Part shown: positions 45,175-57,096 of the stretch, one piece after another
Numbering within the stretch: the first letter of the stretch is position 1
Layout of the letters: each line of letters opens with the position of its first letter
Assembly: GCA_005656395.1 (NCBI GenBank)
Contig: SRSI01000049.1
Coordinates: 186,001 to 250,000 of the forward strand
Source: Strongyloides papillosus
Taxonomy: Eukaryota > Nematoda > Chromadorea > Rhabditida > Strongyloididae
Reading direction: 5' to 3'
Length of the DNA: 64,000 nucleotides
Translations under genes and position numbers: made by a program
Notes under the pieces: model-generated
Told to the model about the DNA's origin: nothing
Seen by the model: the letters and a program-made list of their open reading frames with translations, nothing else
Databases searched by the model: none

Positions 45175-45271
45175 GAAGGCACACCAACAAGCCTGATTTC
45201 AATCGCAAATGACATGATACACCAGGAGTCTGTCCCTATTTGCAATAAAACAGGCCTGATGGTGTGCCTTT
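45175..45271 (+). ncRNA. microRNA-like hairpin 30 (isolated, large loop)
   Basis: AAGGCACACCAACAAGCCTG pairs with CAGGCCTGATGGTGTGCCTT. Core TTTCAATCGCAAAT/ATTTGCAATAAAA. The loop is about 27 nt, and the unit sits 2.3 kb beyond the next one. Confidence 0.65.
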
Positions 45272-48200
45272 AAGGTACATCCTATGTGACTTCATGACAA
45301 ACAACAACCCATAATTATTTTATCTTCCCTTCAAGGTTATAGCTTTTACAAAATTAAATAACTTAATCATCTCTTTCAGGGGAAATTTTTCTTATTACAA
45401 AAATATGACAACAACAAAATATTATCATAACAAAGGGAAATGTAGCAAAAAGAAAGTTATCACTAATAAATATCTACGTAATAATATACAGCATCCATCC
45501 ATCTTAAAATAACTAGTAAATAAAGAAAATATTTGCATCTAAAATAAAATGTATCTCTAAATATTATCAACCCAATCATTTTTAGAGTGCATTTTAATAA
45601 TAATAATATATATATCCTAATGAAAAGAGGAAGACATTTATATATTTATATCCTTTAAAAACCTAAGTTTCATTAAAAGTAAGTAAAGACATGAATTTTA
45701 AATTCAAAAGTACATTTATACATATTCAATGACGTTAATTATCTATTATCATTTATATGATATATACATTATATATGTGTATACATTTCCACTACACCCA
45801 CTAAGTAATTCTATAAAATTACCTTTCTTGAAGAAGTTTTTACACTTTACTATCAAAAGGAGAGAAGGGTTGAATGAATTATGTATTTTGTAGTAATATT
45901 TAATATCACCACTTAAGGGAGAAGGAGAAAAGTAATTAAAGATGATATTTAATTATATTTTTAAATATAAAAATATTATTTAACGTGTGTTACATATATC
46001 ATCATGTGTGTGTGTCTTCGCTCTCTCCCAACCCAGGAGGAAGATGATTCAATTTCATTCCCCAAACTCTAAAGAACTATGTCTATTTTTAAAAAATGAA
46101 AGTGTTAAGATTGAGTGAAGATAGGAGAGTATCTATATATATATCCATCCATCGGAATATAATATATTTTTCAAAACAAGAACTTCTTTCCTTCTCATGA
46201 AAAACAATTTCACAATACTTCTGTGAGAAAAGAAGTAGGAGGGTTCTAGTTTTGTTTTTTTTAACCTCTCCCTATTTTATTATAACAAATTTGTTATCAT
46301 ATTCTAAGAATTATTGGGTGTTTATGGAGAAAGCTTGTAAATTTACTTAAAAGAAAATGGGTACAAGGAAAGTGCTATGTAGATTTTAAGATGAGGGGTA
46401 CATATGTGTCTTGTGGAGAGAGTGTATGTGTGTAAAATGGAGCATGAATACATATGTATACATTTTAATCTTATTTGTAAGGACAAAAACTACACCCAAC
46501 CCAAATGAAATTATGTTTAATGGTACCTTAAGTGTTGAGAGGGTACAACTACCTTGGAAACAACATTCTTACCTCTAATAAATTACACCTAACCTAAAGG
46601 TAGAACAAAACCTGAGGGGCAAACTCAAAATGAAATAACCAAAAGCACATTCTCACTTAAATAAGAAACCATCTAAAAATAAAAAAAGGGAGGAATTATG
46701 GGCGTGATTACTAAGAAACTTTTAAAATATAGGTCAATCTTAGATGAAGTAAAAAAAATCTACCATGCCCTTTTTGACTGTTCCCTCTCTCTCCTCCAAA
46801 AACACACTCGCTCTCTCGCTCTCCTCTTTTACATATTACTTCAAAATTCCATTTTAAAAATTATATTTTTAATAATAAAGGAAGCGAGGGACATGAGAAG
46901 TATTAGAGTAATTTCCTGCCCGCGCGCGGGGATACTCACATTTACTACAATTTTTAGATTTTAAATTAATTATCCTCTTATTAACATTGAAAGATAAACA
47001 AAGATATTTGATATCCATTATCAAAGAAAAGTTCCTATTTTTTAGTAAACAAAATGATACAAAAATATAACAAATTACAATAGATACTTCAATGTTATAA
47101 TAATCCATCAAAAGATAACGTTTCCCCTTTGATGTTATGCGTAAAAATGGTTCAAAAAAATTAAATAAAAGATCTTTGCGCATTTTATCTTTTTATTTCC
47201 ATTTTAATTTACAATATTATTATCATAAAACATAGAGGATGAAAAGGAAATAAGAAACAAAGGAAGAGAGAGATAGATAAGAACAAACCAATATAAAATA
47301 CCCTCTTCATTAGATAAATTTTTAAAAATTTCCCCCAAATAAAACAACAGCTTTTACATTAATTTGTTTGTGTGACTAAAAATTTTATATTTTCTCCCTT
47401 TTAATTTCCATAATAATAATATGTGTCTTAATCTAAAGAAGTTACTGGAAAAAAAGGGCAGGGTAAACTTATATATCTTCCCTTCCTCCAAAGAGTATGT
47501 ATACTTTTCAAAAAAAATGATTACATAACTAGTGCATGTTTTTGAGACAGTAAAAAAATTGAGATGAAATAATTATGCATGTCTATGGGATGTTTTGAGT
47601 TGAAATTCACTGCCATAACAGGAGGAAGAAGTATAAAAATAAAAGGGATTTTCGTGTGTTTTTAAGGAATCATACACCTATACTCCTATATGAATCCCTT
47701 TTTTACTAATAATAACAGCTCATGTTTCAAAGATTAAAGACTTCTATTTCGTGGAAAACAAAAATACTGCATATATGTATTATCATAATTAAATTTATAA
47801 AACTAAAGTAAATATACGCACGTTTAAATATCTATATTAATGAAATGAAAATTTATCTTATCTTAAAATCTCATGAAATTACAACAAACTTCCATCTCTC
47901 TCTCTCTTTTTATATTTTATCTTCTTCCTTTTTTGATAGACCATTAATTGAAGGGAGCAAAAATGAGCGGAAAGAAAAACACTTTTTCCTGGAAATTAAT
48001 TCAAATTTAGGAAGGAAAATTTTGAAGAAGTATCTAATATTACATAATATTCATGTGGGAGAGAGAGAATGCACCAGATGGAGAGCACATGAAATAGGGG
48101 AGAGAGGTGAATCAAAAAGTAATTAAAGAATGCATACAAAAGCAATCTTTCCTTTCCAACATATACATATATCTTTTGAAATTTCTAGTGAAAATGAGTA

Positions 48201-51200
48201 ATGTACACAAAAATTTAATGATATTACATTATTTCTATTTGGTGAATGGGAATCTTTGTTAGGACTATCCTGTAGAATGGCCATTAAAATAATAACCCTA
48301 GATTTTTTATGTGATTTATTTTTGGTATATACGTATATGAACAATGTGTAGTTTAAACAATAGAGTGTGGAGTAAATTATGGTAATGAAGAGAAGAATGC
48401 CATTTTCTATGAGGATTAAAAGGGTAAAAAAGCGTTCATTTTTTAAGCTTCAGATGGTTTAGGAATATTTATTCAAACAGTATGGGTAAAAAAGTTAATT
48501 TATCTTTCCTTAAATAGTAGTTGTTTGAAGATTGGTAAAAAAAGGAAAAAAGATAAAGTGGAAGGGAAAGAAGAATGTATGATAAGTTTATTTGCAGTGT
48601 CATTTATTATTCTTGAGAAAGACAAAAAAATTGTTATGATTTTTGTGGTGTGTGTGTGTGCCTTCTCAGTGGTGGTGGTCAAGGGGAATGGGGAAAATAT
48701 TAAAATATAAGTGTGATATGATGGGGATTGAAAAATTAGGGACAAATTTGTCTTTCTCTCTCTATATCTTAAGCGTGTAGAGAAATGTATACATTTTTTG
48801 CCATTACTAGAACATTCTAGAACAAGAAGGGAAGTTTTTGATTTTATTTTATGTAAGTGATTGTAAATAGTTTGATATTATCAGATTATGAATATATGTA
48901 CACGTGAATTCCTACGCTTTTGATGTAAAAAAAAGATCCGTTATGAAGTTATGTGATAAATGATAAGATATACATATATACAACTTGTTATCTTCCCACA
49001 TATAATCCTAATAAATCTTCCTTCAAAGAAAAACGTAATTATTACATCTCTTTGAAGAAAGATTTTAGATAATCTTTCATCTTAGTAAAGTTTCGAAAAA
49101 AGTATAACCACACCATCATAATCACATCAAACGGAAGGTGATAGTTAAGACAGGAAACTACATATCAAAGAAAGACAAATGATAAAACAATACTGAAAAC
49201 CAATAAACCATCCAAACCATTATATATTCATATTATGTTATCACAAAAAAAAACTCTATATACATATATATATATATATTTTGAAACATGTATCACCAAA
49301 ATAAATCTCTCCTTTTTTCACAACTAATTACATTCCTTAAAATATGTTTATATTACAATCTTAACCTTTCAATCACAGCCTTTTTAAATATATAAAATAT
49401 CAAACATATACATCTTCTTACACATACACATATCAACATCTCTCTCCTCTCATTTATCTATCTTCATAGGGGTATAAGAAGGTGAAAAAAAAGTTACAAC
49501 ACCAGGAGAAGGTGTGTGTGTATATAATATCGTCCCTGTAGAATCATATCACCACAAAATATGTAAAATTTAAATGTATGGTGGAAGTGTTTCTTCTCTG
49601 GGTATGTGTATATAATTTTCATAAAGGTGGTTTTGATATCATTAAATTATTGAAAAGAGAAAGCAAGAAAGAGTTGGATAATATTTTTATAAGTTTTCAT
49701 TTCATCCCTTTATGTCATAAAATTTAATAAGGAAAAAAGTGTTGTGGTTGGTTATCTCTTGGTGGATTATGACGATAAAAGTTTTAATGAGATATTTTGT
49801 TGATTGATACCTGACTAACGGGTAGTAGTGGGAGTGATATGAAAACCACTGGGAGAGAGTGTGAAAAATTATTCTAAGGAGGATGGAAACGAAATAAGTA
49901 CCTTCAAATTAACTTTAAAACTCACCACAAACACGAGACATTCCCCAACGTTATCTTATCATCTTCATAGGGGACAAACAAACCAAACGAATTTTGTTGT
50001 TATTGATAAGCACTTCAAAAACATCTTAGTTATGCGAATACACACACATCTATAATATGCTTCAAATATAATATGACATTTGATAAATTGGTTATCATAC
50101 TTAAATAATAAATGATGATAAAAGATATACGTATAGGAAAAACAAAAAAATAGATATCGGAAAGTGATTTAGTTGGCATGTTTGTGCATTCCATTAATAT
50201 TCATAGATGAATTAAGTTCTGGAGGTCTACAGATTATGAAGTTATGACGAAGTCAGATTTATAAATAGTGTATTAAATAATAATCGGCAAGAAAAAAAAA
50301 GGATATAAAGCTTAATAACTTAGATAAAAACTGTAAAGAAAATCTATTATCATTAATCTATGATAAAATATATCAAATCCCTTTATTAAGAAGAAAATAA
50401 TTTTTAAAAATACATAAATTATTCATGGAAATATTTGAATGACATAAAAAATAAGGGAAAGAACGATGGTGTTTTGTTTTAAATATGACATCTGTTAAAT
50501 TATCAACACAGCTTTTGATAAAAAAAAATTTTTTTTCATGCCCTCTTTTGATGCTAATAATAATTATTATGTATACAGGAAGAGAGGGATATGATATTAT
50601 GCTGTTTGATGTCTCAAAAAAGTGTATTTTAAAAATGTATCGCCACTACTTTTGAACCTATGGTAATTTGTATCTTTTTTTTGTCCATTTTTCATACACG
50701 TCACCAGGGATTAGAATGAAAGAGATATTTAATATGTTTTATAATAGGGGGTTGTTTAATTAAAAGGAAAAATTAGTGAATTAAGTTGTAATTCCTAAAA
50801 ATACACAAAAACTTACTACTAAATACCTCTATCTCCTAATTTTTTCGATGTCCTTACTATCATATGACAATAAAAGATTAATATAATGGGCCACTGGATA
50901 TGTGATAATAAGTGGAAACGATAGCACTGATAAAAAATGCATATGTCCTCCATCTGTCAACCTCCTCACCAAGAACAAAAGTACAACATAATCACATTCA
51001 TCATACCTATGTGGATATCATCGTGTATTGAGGGAGAAGATAATCGTATAAAAAGTTTTTTTTTCCATCTCACATAAATATGCATCATCATTACCTTAAC
51101 ACAAATTAAAATATATAAATAATCATTATCTTTTTTTTCATCTCCCTCATTTTTGAAGAAAAAGAAAATAAAAAGAGAAGACTCTATATATACTTTAATA

Positions 51201-52110
51201 ATAGATGGAAATTAAATTGTATATATATATAATTTTCTATTTATACTTTATATATACTTAAAAAAAATTAATGAGATAAATACATACATAATACACTTTT
51301 TTTTCATATGAAACGCCTGTAATAATTCATATATTTTTGGGAGAGGGATTTTCAAATTTAACAGAAGAGGAGCAATTTGAAAATAATATCTTATCTTAAG
51401 GATATATGCTTTTTTTTAGTGCATCCAAATTTCAATCTCCCTACCGATAGATACATACACACACACGAACTGGAGGGGTAGGATAATTTATGCTCCCAAT
51501 CAAATCATAGGGACAGTCAGAAAATTTTTGCTCCCAATGAAATAAATCTTTAATGGGTAATAAAAATGTTTATAATGTTATTAAAAAAATATGAAATGAA
51601 TCATTCGTAACAAAAAAAACACTTGTGTTATTATTTCCGTTTTTTTCACCTTCCTCCTTTAGAAGGTTCTTCAAAAAAAAACACGGAAAAAAATAAAAAA
51701 AGGAGACCAGAGATACACACGTCACAATTCTTTACATCCCTCTCTTTACACAGAAATTCTCATAAAATGATCCTTCTAGAAGATTCCAGGGAAATTAAAA
51801 TTATTATTATTGTTATCATAATAAAAATTATAAACATTACATTTTAATTTGTATCAGGGACCAATAGGAATAGATTTTATCATTTGTTTGGAGAGGGAAA
51901 AAAAGAAACTTAATGTGTTGTGATTTGGAAAGAGCAAGGAGAGATAGTGAGAATGTTGTTTTTGATGTGTTTTGTCATGACTAACCTCTTCTGTAGATTG
52001 CCCCTCCATTGACGATTTGGTTTTCATCATCTTTTTGCCATAGTAACGGGGGTGGTGTTGGTCTGAAAATAGGTAATTAGAAAGGGATAAGCGGCTGAAA
52101 ACTTGTAATT
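45272..52110. other. 6.8-kb gene desert with simple repeats
   Basis: No protein frame that looks real. It holds pyrimidine and purine tracts, GT microsatellites (for example 48648-48659), an AT microsatellite (49259-49280), and a 12-bp CCCGCGCGCGGG palindrome at 46919-46930. Short frames such as those at 46698-46964 and 47845-48126 are low-complexity and not supported. Confidence 0.45.
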
Positions 52111-52326
52111 ATGTGTCCATGTGCTCCGGACGTTGATGAAAAAGAGTGCCCACTCTTCTATCATATCACTGAAATTGAGAACAAACGGCTTTCAAATTTG
52201 AAATTTCGGCATTCATTAATTGAAGAAAGTGTAAAATCATTGGTTTCAACGGTCAAATGCTAAAAACGTATACAGACAAGGATGATTCTTAAAAATCAGA
52301 ACCTTGAAAATTATGCAGATTTATGA
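52111..52326 (+). CDS. Small protein of unknown function upstream of mS25
   Basis: From the ATG at 52111 the frame reads MCPCAPDVDEKECPLFYHI and then a charged helical stretch to 52242. A 33-nt GT-AG intron (52243-52275) would continue it as TRMILKNQNLENYADL-stop at 52326, giving 60 residues. Without splicing it ends at 52263 with 50 residues. Codon choice is richer in G and C than the flanks and like the neighbouring genes. Three Cys near the N-terminus are the only notable motif. It lies 213 bp upstream of mS25 on the same strand, so a two-gene operon is possible. Family not recognised. Confidence 0.4.
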
Positions 52327-52539
52327 TGACAATGTTGAGGACGACCAAGACAATCTACATAAGACAAAATATACTTTGGGATAAGATGTATTCGTATACT
52401 TTAAACGAAGTAGTACCTTCCCAAAATTGTCTTTCTCAGAACACCTATTTTGACGATCTCCCATTTTCTTGAAACTTCACCTCTAGAAAACCTCTAAATC
52501 TCCAAATTTTCAGATTACCCACATAATAAAAACCCAAAC

Positions 52540-53314
52540 ATGCCTTTCATGTACGGAAAGATGCCTTTAAGGCGAACCGCCTTCTATCTGGATCAAGGAA
52601 AAATAACATTTCGGAACAATGTAAAAGTCCTAATACTAGGATACCACAAAAAACCCAAACCAGAGCAGTCCGGAACAAGACATTTCGTCTTCTGGCATTG
52701 GGCTCAACTCCAGTACAAGAATCCTAGTGTCCAACTTGTCAAGATACCAGACCTTGTTATCACTCCATTTGCCAAAGCATACCTAGGTAAGTCTTTTCTT
52801 TATTTTTCCCCAGTAAGAATCTTCACATATAATTATATTTTCGATAAAGTATAATTAAAATATTATAACTTGCAAACAAGAAACTTGTTTTTTGATTTTT
52901 ATATTTAATTATACTTGCTGTGGAAAGAGATGGTTTTTCATTTGCCTTTACAGTAGTTAATTTAATTAACAGTTTCGAAAACTTAAAATTACATATTCCT
53001 TTCTTTTTCCCTACCTGAATCTCTGACATAAAACTTTTTTTCCAGACGATGGAAGAGAAGTCCTCTTCGACCTTGAAGGAATGAATAAAGAAGAGATAGT
53101 AGATGTTATAGCGAAGACACTAGGAAAATCAAAAATAACTCGCCAAATTGAGACTCTAGAGAAGTTCCATTCTAGCAATCCAGCAAACTTTGGTAGTAGA
53201 TACAAAAGGCAATGCATTTGCGAGATGCAAGGTCAACAACCCTGTACAAGTGTGATTGAGGCTCCCGAGCATCACAAAGGAAAATGGAGATGGAATCACA
53301 ATTTATTGTCTTAA
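52540..53314 (+). CDS. MRPS25: Mitochondrial ribosomal protein mS25
   Basis: Two exons (52540-52786, 53046-53314) encode 171 residues, the usual length of mS25. Family landmarks are the start MPFMYGKMPLRRTAFYLDQG, the ARxFVFW-like GTRHFVFWHWAQLQYKNPSV, NPANFG near the middle of exon 2, and CICEMQGQQPC close to the end. mS25 is a structural protein of the small mitoribosomal subunit. The splice joins codon 83 (G|AC). A TTTTCAG 29 bp before the ATG looks like a spliced-leader acceptor, which would suit the downstream gene of a two-gene unit. No N-terminal presequence is obvious, as is normal for this protein. Confidence 0.92.
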
Positions 53315-54284
53315 AGTAATTATTAATAATTAGGAAACTAATACATCATCATCTTCATGTTTTTTTTTACATCAAACCGAAATGTGTCACGTTGTTTAAT
53401 TATGTAGTTTTGTTATTATTTAAATTGTAGGTTTCATTCTCCTGGTATGCTACGCCATATGCTTATTTATCAGTGTGATAAGTTTATAAAGGATAATATT
53501 ATGTTTATATTATATAAATTAATTGTACATAATTTTTTTTTTGTTTACATATATGTGATTTATTCTTTATATCTTTTTGTGTCCGTCATTGAAACGTTAA
53601 TGTTATAAATTATTTATAGTTGGAGGAAATTTTATAATTTAATCTTGGAATTAGATACTTGGAAAATATTTTTCCTCGTTTTTCTGTCCCTTCTTCCTTT
53701 TTTTTCTTTTCAACCAGGGAACATATCGGGGAATGTGATATAGAAGACATGGAAAAGAAAAAAGTAATAAAGAGATAAAATACTCTAGTAAATTTAGTGA
53801 GTGGATCCGTAGTTTGTAGTAGTTTGTACTTCGTAACATTTGATAGTAATTATCTTATACAAATATGGTATTTGATTGACAGAACACTATTGCATGATTA
53901 AAACATTCTTATATATACAAGTTCATCTTTGATAAAGTAAGAATCAGAAATCTTCTAAAATTGTTTCCCACTATTTCAACTTTTTCTCCTAATTACTATT
54001 ATCATATTACTCAAAGCTATTAAGATAAAAAAGTACATTATTTTTCTATCAAAATACGTTAGTTAAATAATTGTGGAAGTTAACTTTCTAGTTTATGTAG
54101 TATAGTGATCAATAATAAGTACAAAAATAATTTCATCAATTTTGTGTAGTTTGAAGCGTATTTTCATTATCTTTTTTTTACCACAATATTTTGTTTGTAT
54201 AAAGAGGGTAAATAACTTTGCATTTGGTAAAGTTCGAGAACGAGAAAATTTTCTTATCTTTTTTCTAATAAAATATAATTAATA
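53315..54284. other. Intergenic DNA between mS25 and the thioesterase
   Basis: AT-rich. Includes the mS25 3' flank and the thioesterase promoter. No gene supported. Confidence 0.4.
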
Positions 54285-55308
54285 ATGGATCTTGAGAATG
54301 TGGTTTCTTATAAAGACACAGAGGATAACTATACTTATGGGTATTCACAAAAATTCATTGAAGAACACTTCGAACTCGAGAACGTCTCCACAAATGTCTT
54401 CAAGTACGTTTCCATAACCCTTAACTAATTTCTCTTTTAGATCAATAAAGCTGAAACGCCGTATGGATGGGATAGACGTAGTTTTCGGTGGAAATTTATG
54501 TGCTCAATCATTGTGTGCTGCAGAGAAATGCGTACCATCAAACTACAGACCACATTCACTTCATTCCTATTTCATTCTAAGTGCAAAACCAGAGGATCCA
54601 GTATATTTCCATGTTTCAGTTTTAAAAGACAACCGCAGTTTTGTTACTAGGATTGTTGAAGCAAAGCAATATGATAAATTAATATACTATTGCACGATAT
54701 CATTTCATGTCAAGGAGGAATCTTCTATAGAACACCAAGCAAAGATGCCACGAGTTAAAATGCCAGAGGAACTAAAAAACACAGTAGAATTAGCCGATAA
54801 ATACCTCTTAGACGAGAGATACGATCTCATAAAGCTAAAACCTTACGTTAAAAAACTCCTCCTCGACAAGCTACGAGATTATCGGGATGATGCCCAACCA
54901 TTTGAAGCGAGACCAGTCTCACCAGAGCATTATTTCGGATTAATCAGCTATGTTGGGGAACCAATTTTGTTATGGGTTAAAGCAAAGGATGCATTAAAAG
55001 ATGTTGAGGCATATCATAGATATCTAACAGCATATATAAGTGATTATACTTTGGTGTATGCTGCTGATAGGCAACATATCTCACATGGTTATGAACCGTC
55101 AATGTATTTCTCATTGGACCACCATATCTGGTTCCATGATTATGATTTTAAAGCCGATGAATGGTTGTTATATGAAAACAGAAGTACGATAGCTAAGAAT
55201 GGCCGTGCATTTGCTGAGGGTAGATTCTGGACTAAAGATGGTAAATTAGTTGTCTCAACCGCTCAAGAATCTTTAAATAGAACGAAAAATTCAAAATCGA
55301 AACTGTAA
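54285..55308 (+). CDS. ACOT8: Acyl-CoA thioesterase, ACOT8/TesB type, peroxisomal
   Basis: Exons 54285-54403 and 54441-55308 (37-bp intron) encode 328 residues. The double hot-dog thioesterase signature is clear: FGGNLCAQSLCAAEKCV, then HSLHSYFILSAKPEDPVYFHV, then DNRSFVTRIVEAKQ in the first half, and SLDHHIWFHD with AEGRFWTKDGKLVVSTAQE in the second. DHHIWFH and the AQE at the end are typical of acyl-CoA thioesterase II. It hydrolyses fatty acyl-CoA to free acid and CoA. The last three residues are SKL, a canonical type 1 peroxisomal targeting signal, so action in the peroxisome is likely. It lies tail to tail with arginase, with 61 bp between the stops. Confidence 0.9.
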
Positions 55309-55369
55309 TAATTCCTTTTTAATGTTATTATTTATATGTGTTAATAAAAAATACTTTGAAAATGAATAC

Positions 55370-56374
55370 TTAGAGAACGTTATAAGATAATTGAATGTTC
55401 TTGCTGAATTTCTTCTCATATATCGATTCAACAAGGGATTTCATGAGTCTTTCACTTTTTTTACTCACATCATCCTTTCTTGGCATAAATTCAACAATCT
55501 CTGTTGCTATTAATTTATCCAAGTTTGCATTCCTGATGAAATTCATAAACTCCTCAGCAACGATGCCGTCATCCTCTGGTGTCCCGACAGCTGGAGCATC
55601 ATCCACACGGAAACCATCTATATCAATACTCATACCATATCCTACAGTGTTTTTACTTATTCTTTCTATAGCATCCTCCATACATTTACCAAGTCCATAC
55701 TTATGGACATCCTTCATATAATACACTTTCACACCCAAAGAATTTAACAACTTCTCCTCAGCTGGTTCGTAACTCCTTATACCAATCAAAGCCAAATTGG
55801 AAGGTTTAATTTTAGGTAAATTATCGCCTATTCTAGTTAATTTTTCATTTCCGAAACCAAGTAAATGTGCTACTGGCATACCATGTATATTACCAGTAAA
55901 GGATGTTTCAAGAGTATGACTATCCATGTGTGCATCAACCCACAACAAGCCAATATCGCCTTTGGAGCGTAATGCCGTAGCAACACCGCTCCACGTACCA
56001 ATGGCAGATGAATGATCACCACCAATTACCAATAAATCCTCATTTTTTCTAATAATCTTAGATGTCTCATTACACAATTGTTCGCTATTCTATAAAGATT
56101 AAAAAAAATAATACAAAAGTGCATATAAACTTTAAAAAGAAATAAAAAAACTAAAATTTACTTTTATAATCCCTTCAAGGGCTTTGATACTCTTTCCAGT
56201 AACAGTTTCCTCAATAATCCTATTCCATTTATATGGAACTTTACATTCTTTAAAGATTGGTGATGCCTTCAAAACTTTAACAGCCTCCTCACAACCCAAG
56301 TATCTCCCACCGTAACCATTCGCCAAACCAACTAAATTGAGATTTTTCGCAAGGAATGTCAATGTAAAACGCAT
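55370..56374 (-). CDS. Arginase
   Basis: Two exons (56374-56162, 56089-55370) encode 310 residues, close to the usual 320. The Mn-binding set is complete: GGDHS, VDAHMDSH (Asp-x-His-x-Asp) and SIDIDGF (Asp-x-Asp). GTPEDDG stands in the substrate-loop position and EIVEFMP near the end. The N-terminus is LVGLANGYGG, where most arginases have a xxGxPxxxGQ loop. The enzyme splits arginine into ornithine and urea. I start it at the ATG at 56374. An upstream in-frame ATG at 56425 would add a hydrophobic stretch not seen in the family. No targeting signal is evident, so it is probably cytosolic. The ureohydrolase fold also includes agmatinase, but the motif set favours arginase. Confidence 0.85.
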
Positions 56375-56425
56375 TATGAAATATATATACAATCCTAAAA
56401 GTAGGGAGAAATAAAGAAATGACAA

Positions 56426-57096
56426 TAAAAATACAATAATAATTCCATTATATACATGATATCACAACTCAAAAATAATTTATACCCTTCTTTTTGAATA
56501 TAAGAGAGATTTTAAAAAACAAAAATTATGTTACCAAACACAAAATGTTAAACTATCTATAATGGTATTAAATTTTTAAACATTTTATATTTCATGTTAA
56601 TGATTAACTGAGAAGTCGCTTATACGCACACGATATTGGGAATAAATTTTAATTGAAATGTAGATAGAAAAGAGTGTATCAAGAAGAATGTGCATTTTTA
56701 TATTAAAGTATAAGATAAGAAAAGTTGTATAATAAATATCTCTTTTATATAAATTAAGATTGATGTAATGTAGATGTTATAATTCTATCTAATATAGATT
56801 TAACCTTCTTAAGACAGTCATATTAGATTGTCTCAACATGAATGACGTGAAGGAGCATGATGTGTTGTGAAAAAATTAATAAGAAACCAAACACCATTAT
56901 CATAAATAAATTTTATTTTTATTTTAAATTTTTTACATATATATTTTAAATTATGATTTCATTTTGTAAAATATATTCTACACATACATCTTTAATGGTT
57001 AGTGTAATTAATTAGTATTATGCATTGTTAAATTAAACTTTGGTCTGCTATAAAAATATACCACATATACAATACACAGCTTTTTTTTATCAATTA
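56426..57096. other. Intergenic DNA, nothing recognised
   Basis: AT-rich. Contains the arginase 5' flank and the 3' flank of the ELMO gene. Confidence 0.4.

Larger units (their letters stand above)
36577..45271 (+). ncRNA. Cluster of about 30 related microRNA-like hairpins
   Basis: Units of 75-100 nt recur every 100-250 bp from 36.6 to 41.6 kb, with three more at 42.6, 42.8 and 45.2 kb. A typical unit is GAAACACTT, a variable stretch, GGTCGCAAATT, a loop of 12-25 nt, AATTTGC, a variable stretch that pairs with the first, and AGAGTTTC. The outer and inner stem pieces are conserved. The stretch between them changes from unit to unit but mostly stays complementary, which points to selection on the fold. 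All units have the same orientation. If the 3' arm is the mature strand it would start next to the loop as (T/A)ATTTGC..., giving a shared seed and diverged tails, as in a microRNA family. No known microRNA with this seed comes to mind. Expression is not shown by sequence alone. Confidence 0.7.

Noticed and set aside
36577..45271. CRISPR array
   Set aside because: Units are palindromic, differ in sequence and spacing, and sit in a eukaryotic genome with spliced genes. No fixed repeat or cas genes.
47845..48126. Protein frame in the gene desert
   Set aside because: Driven by CT and GA tracts. No splice sites, homology or codon bias like the nearby genes.
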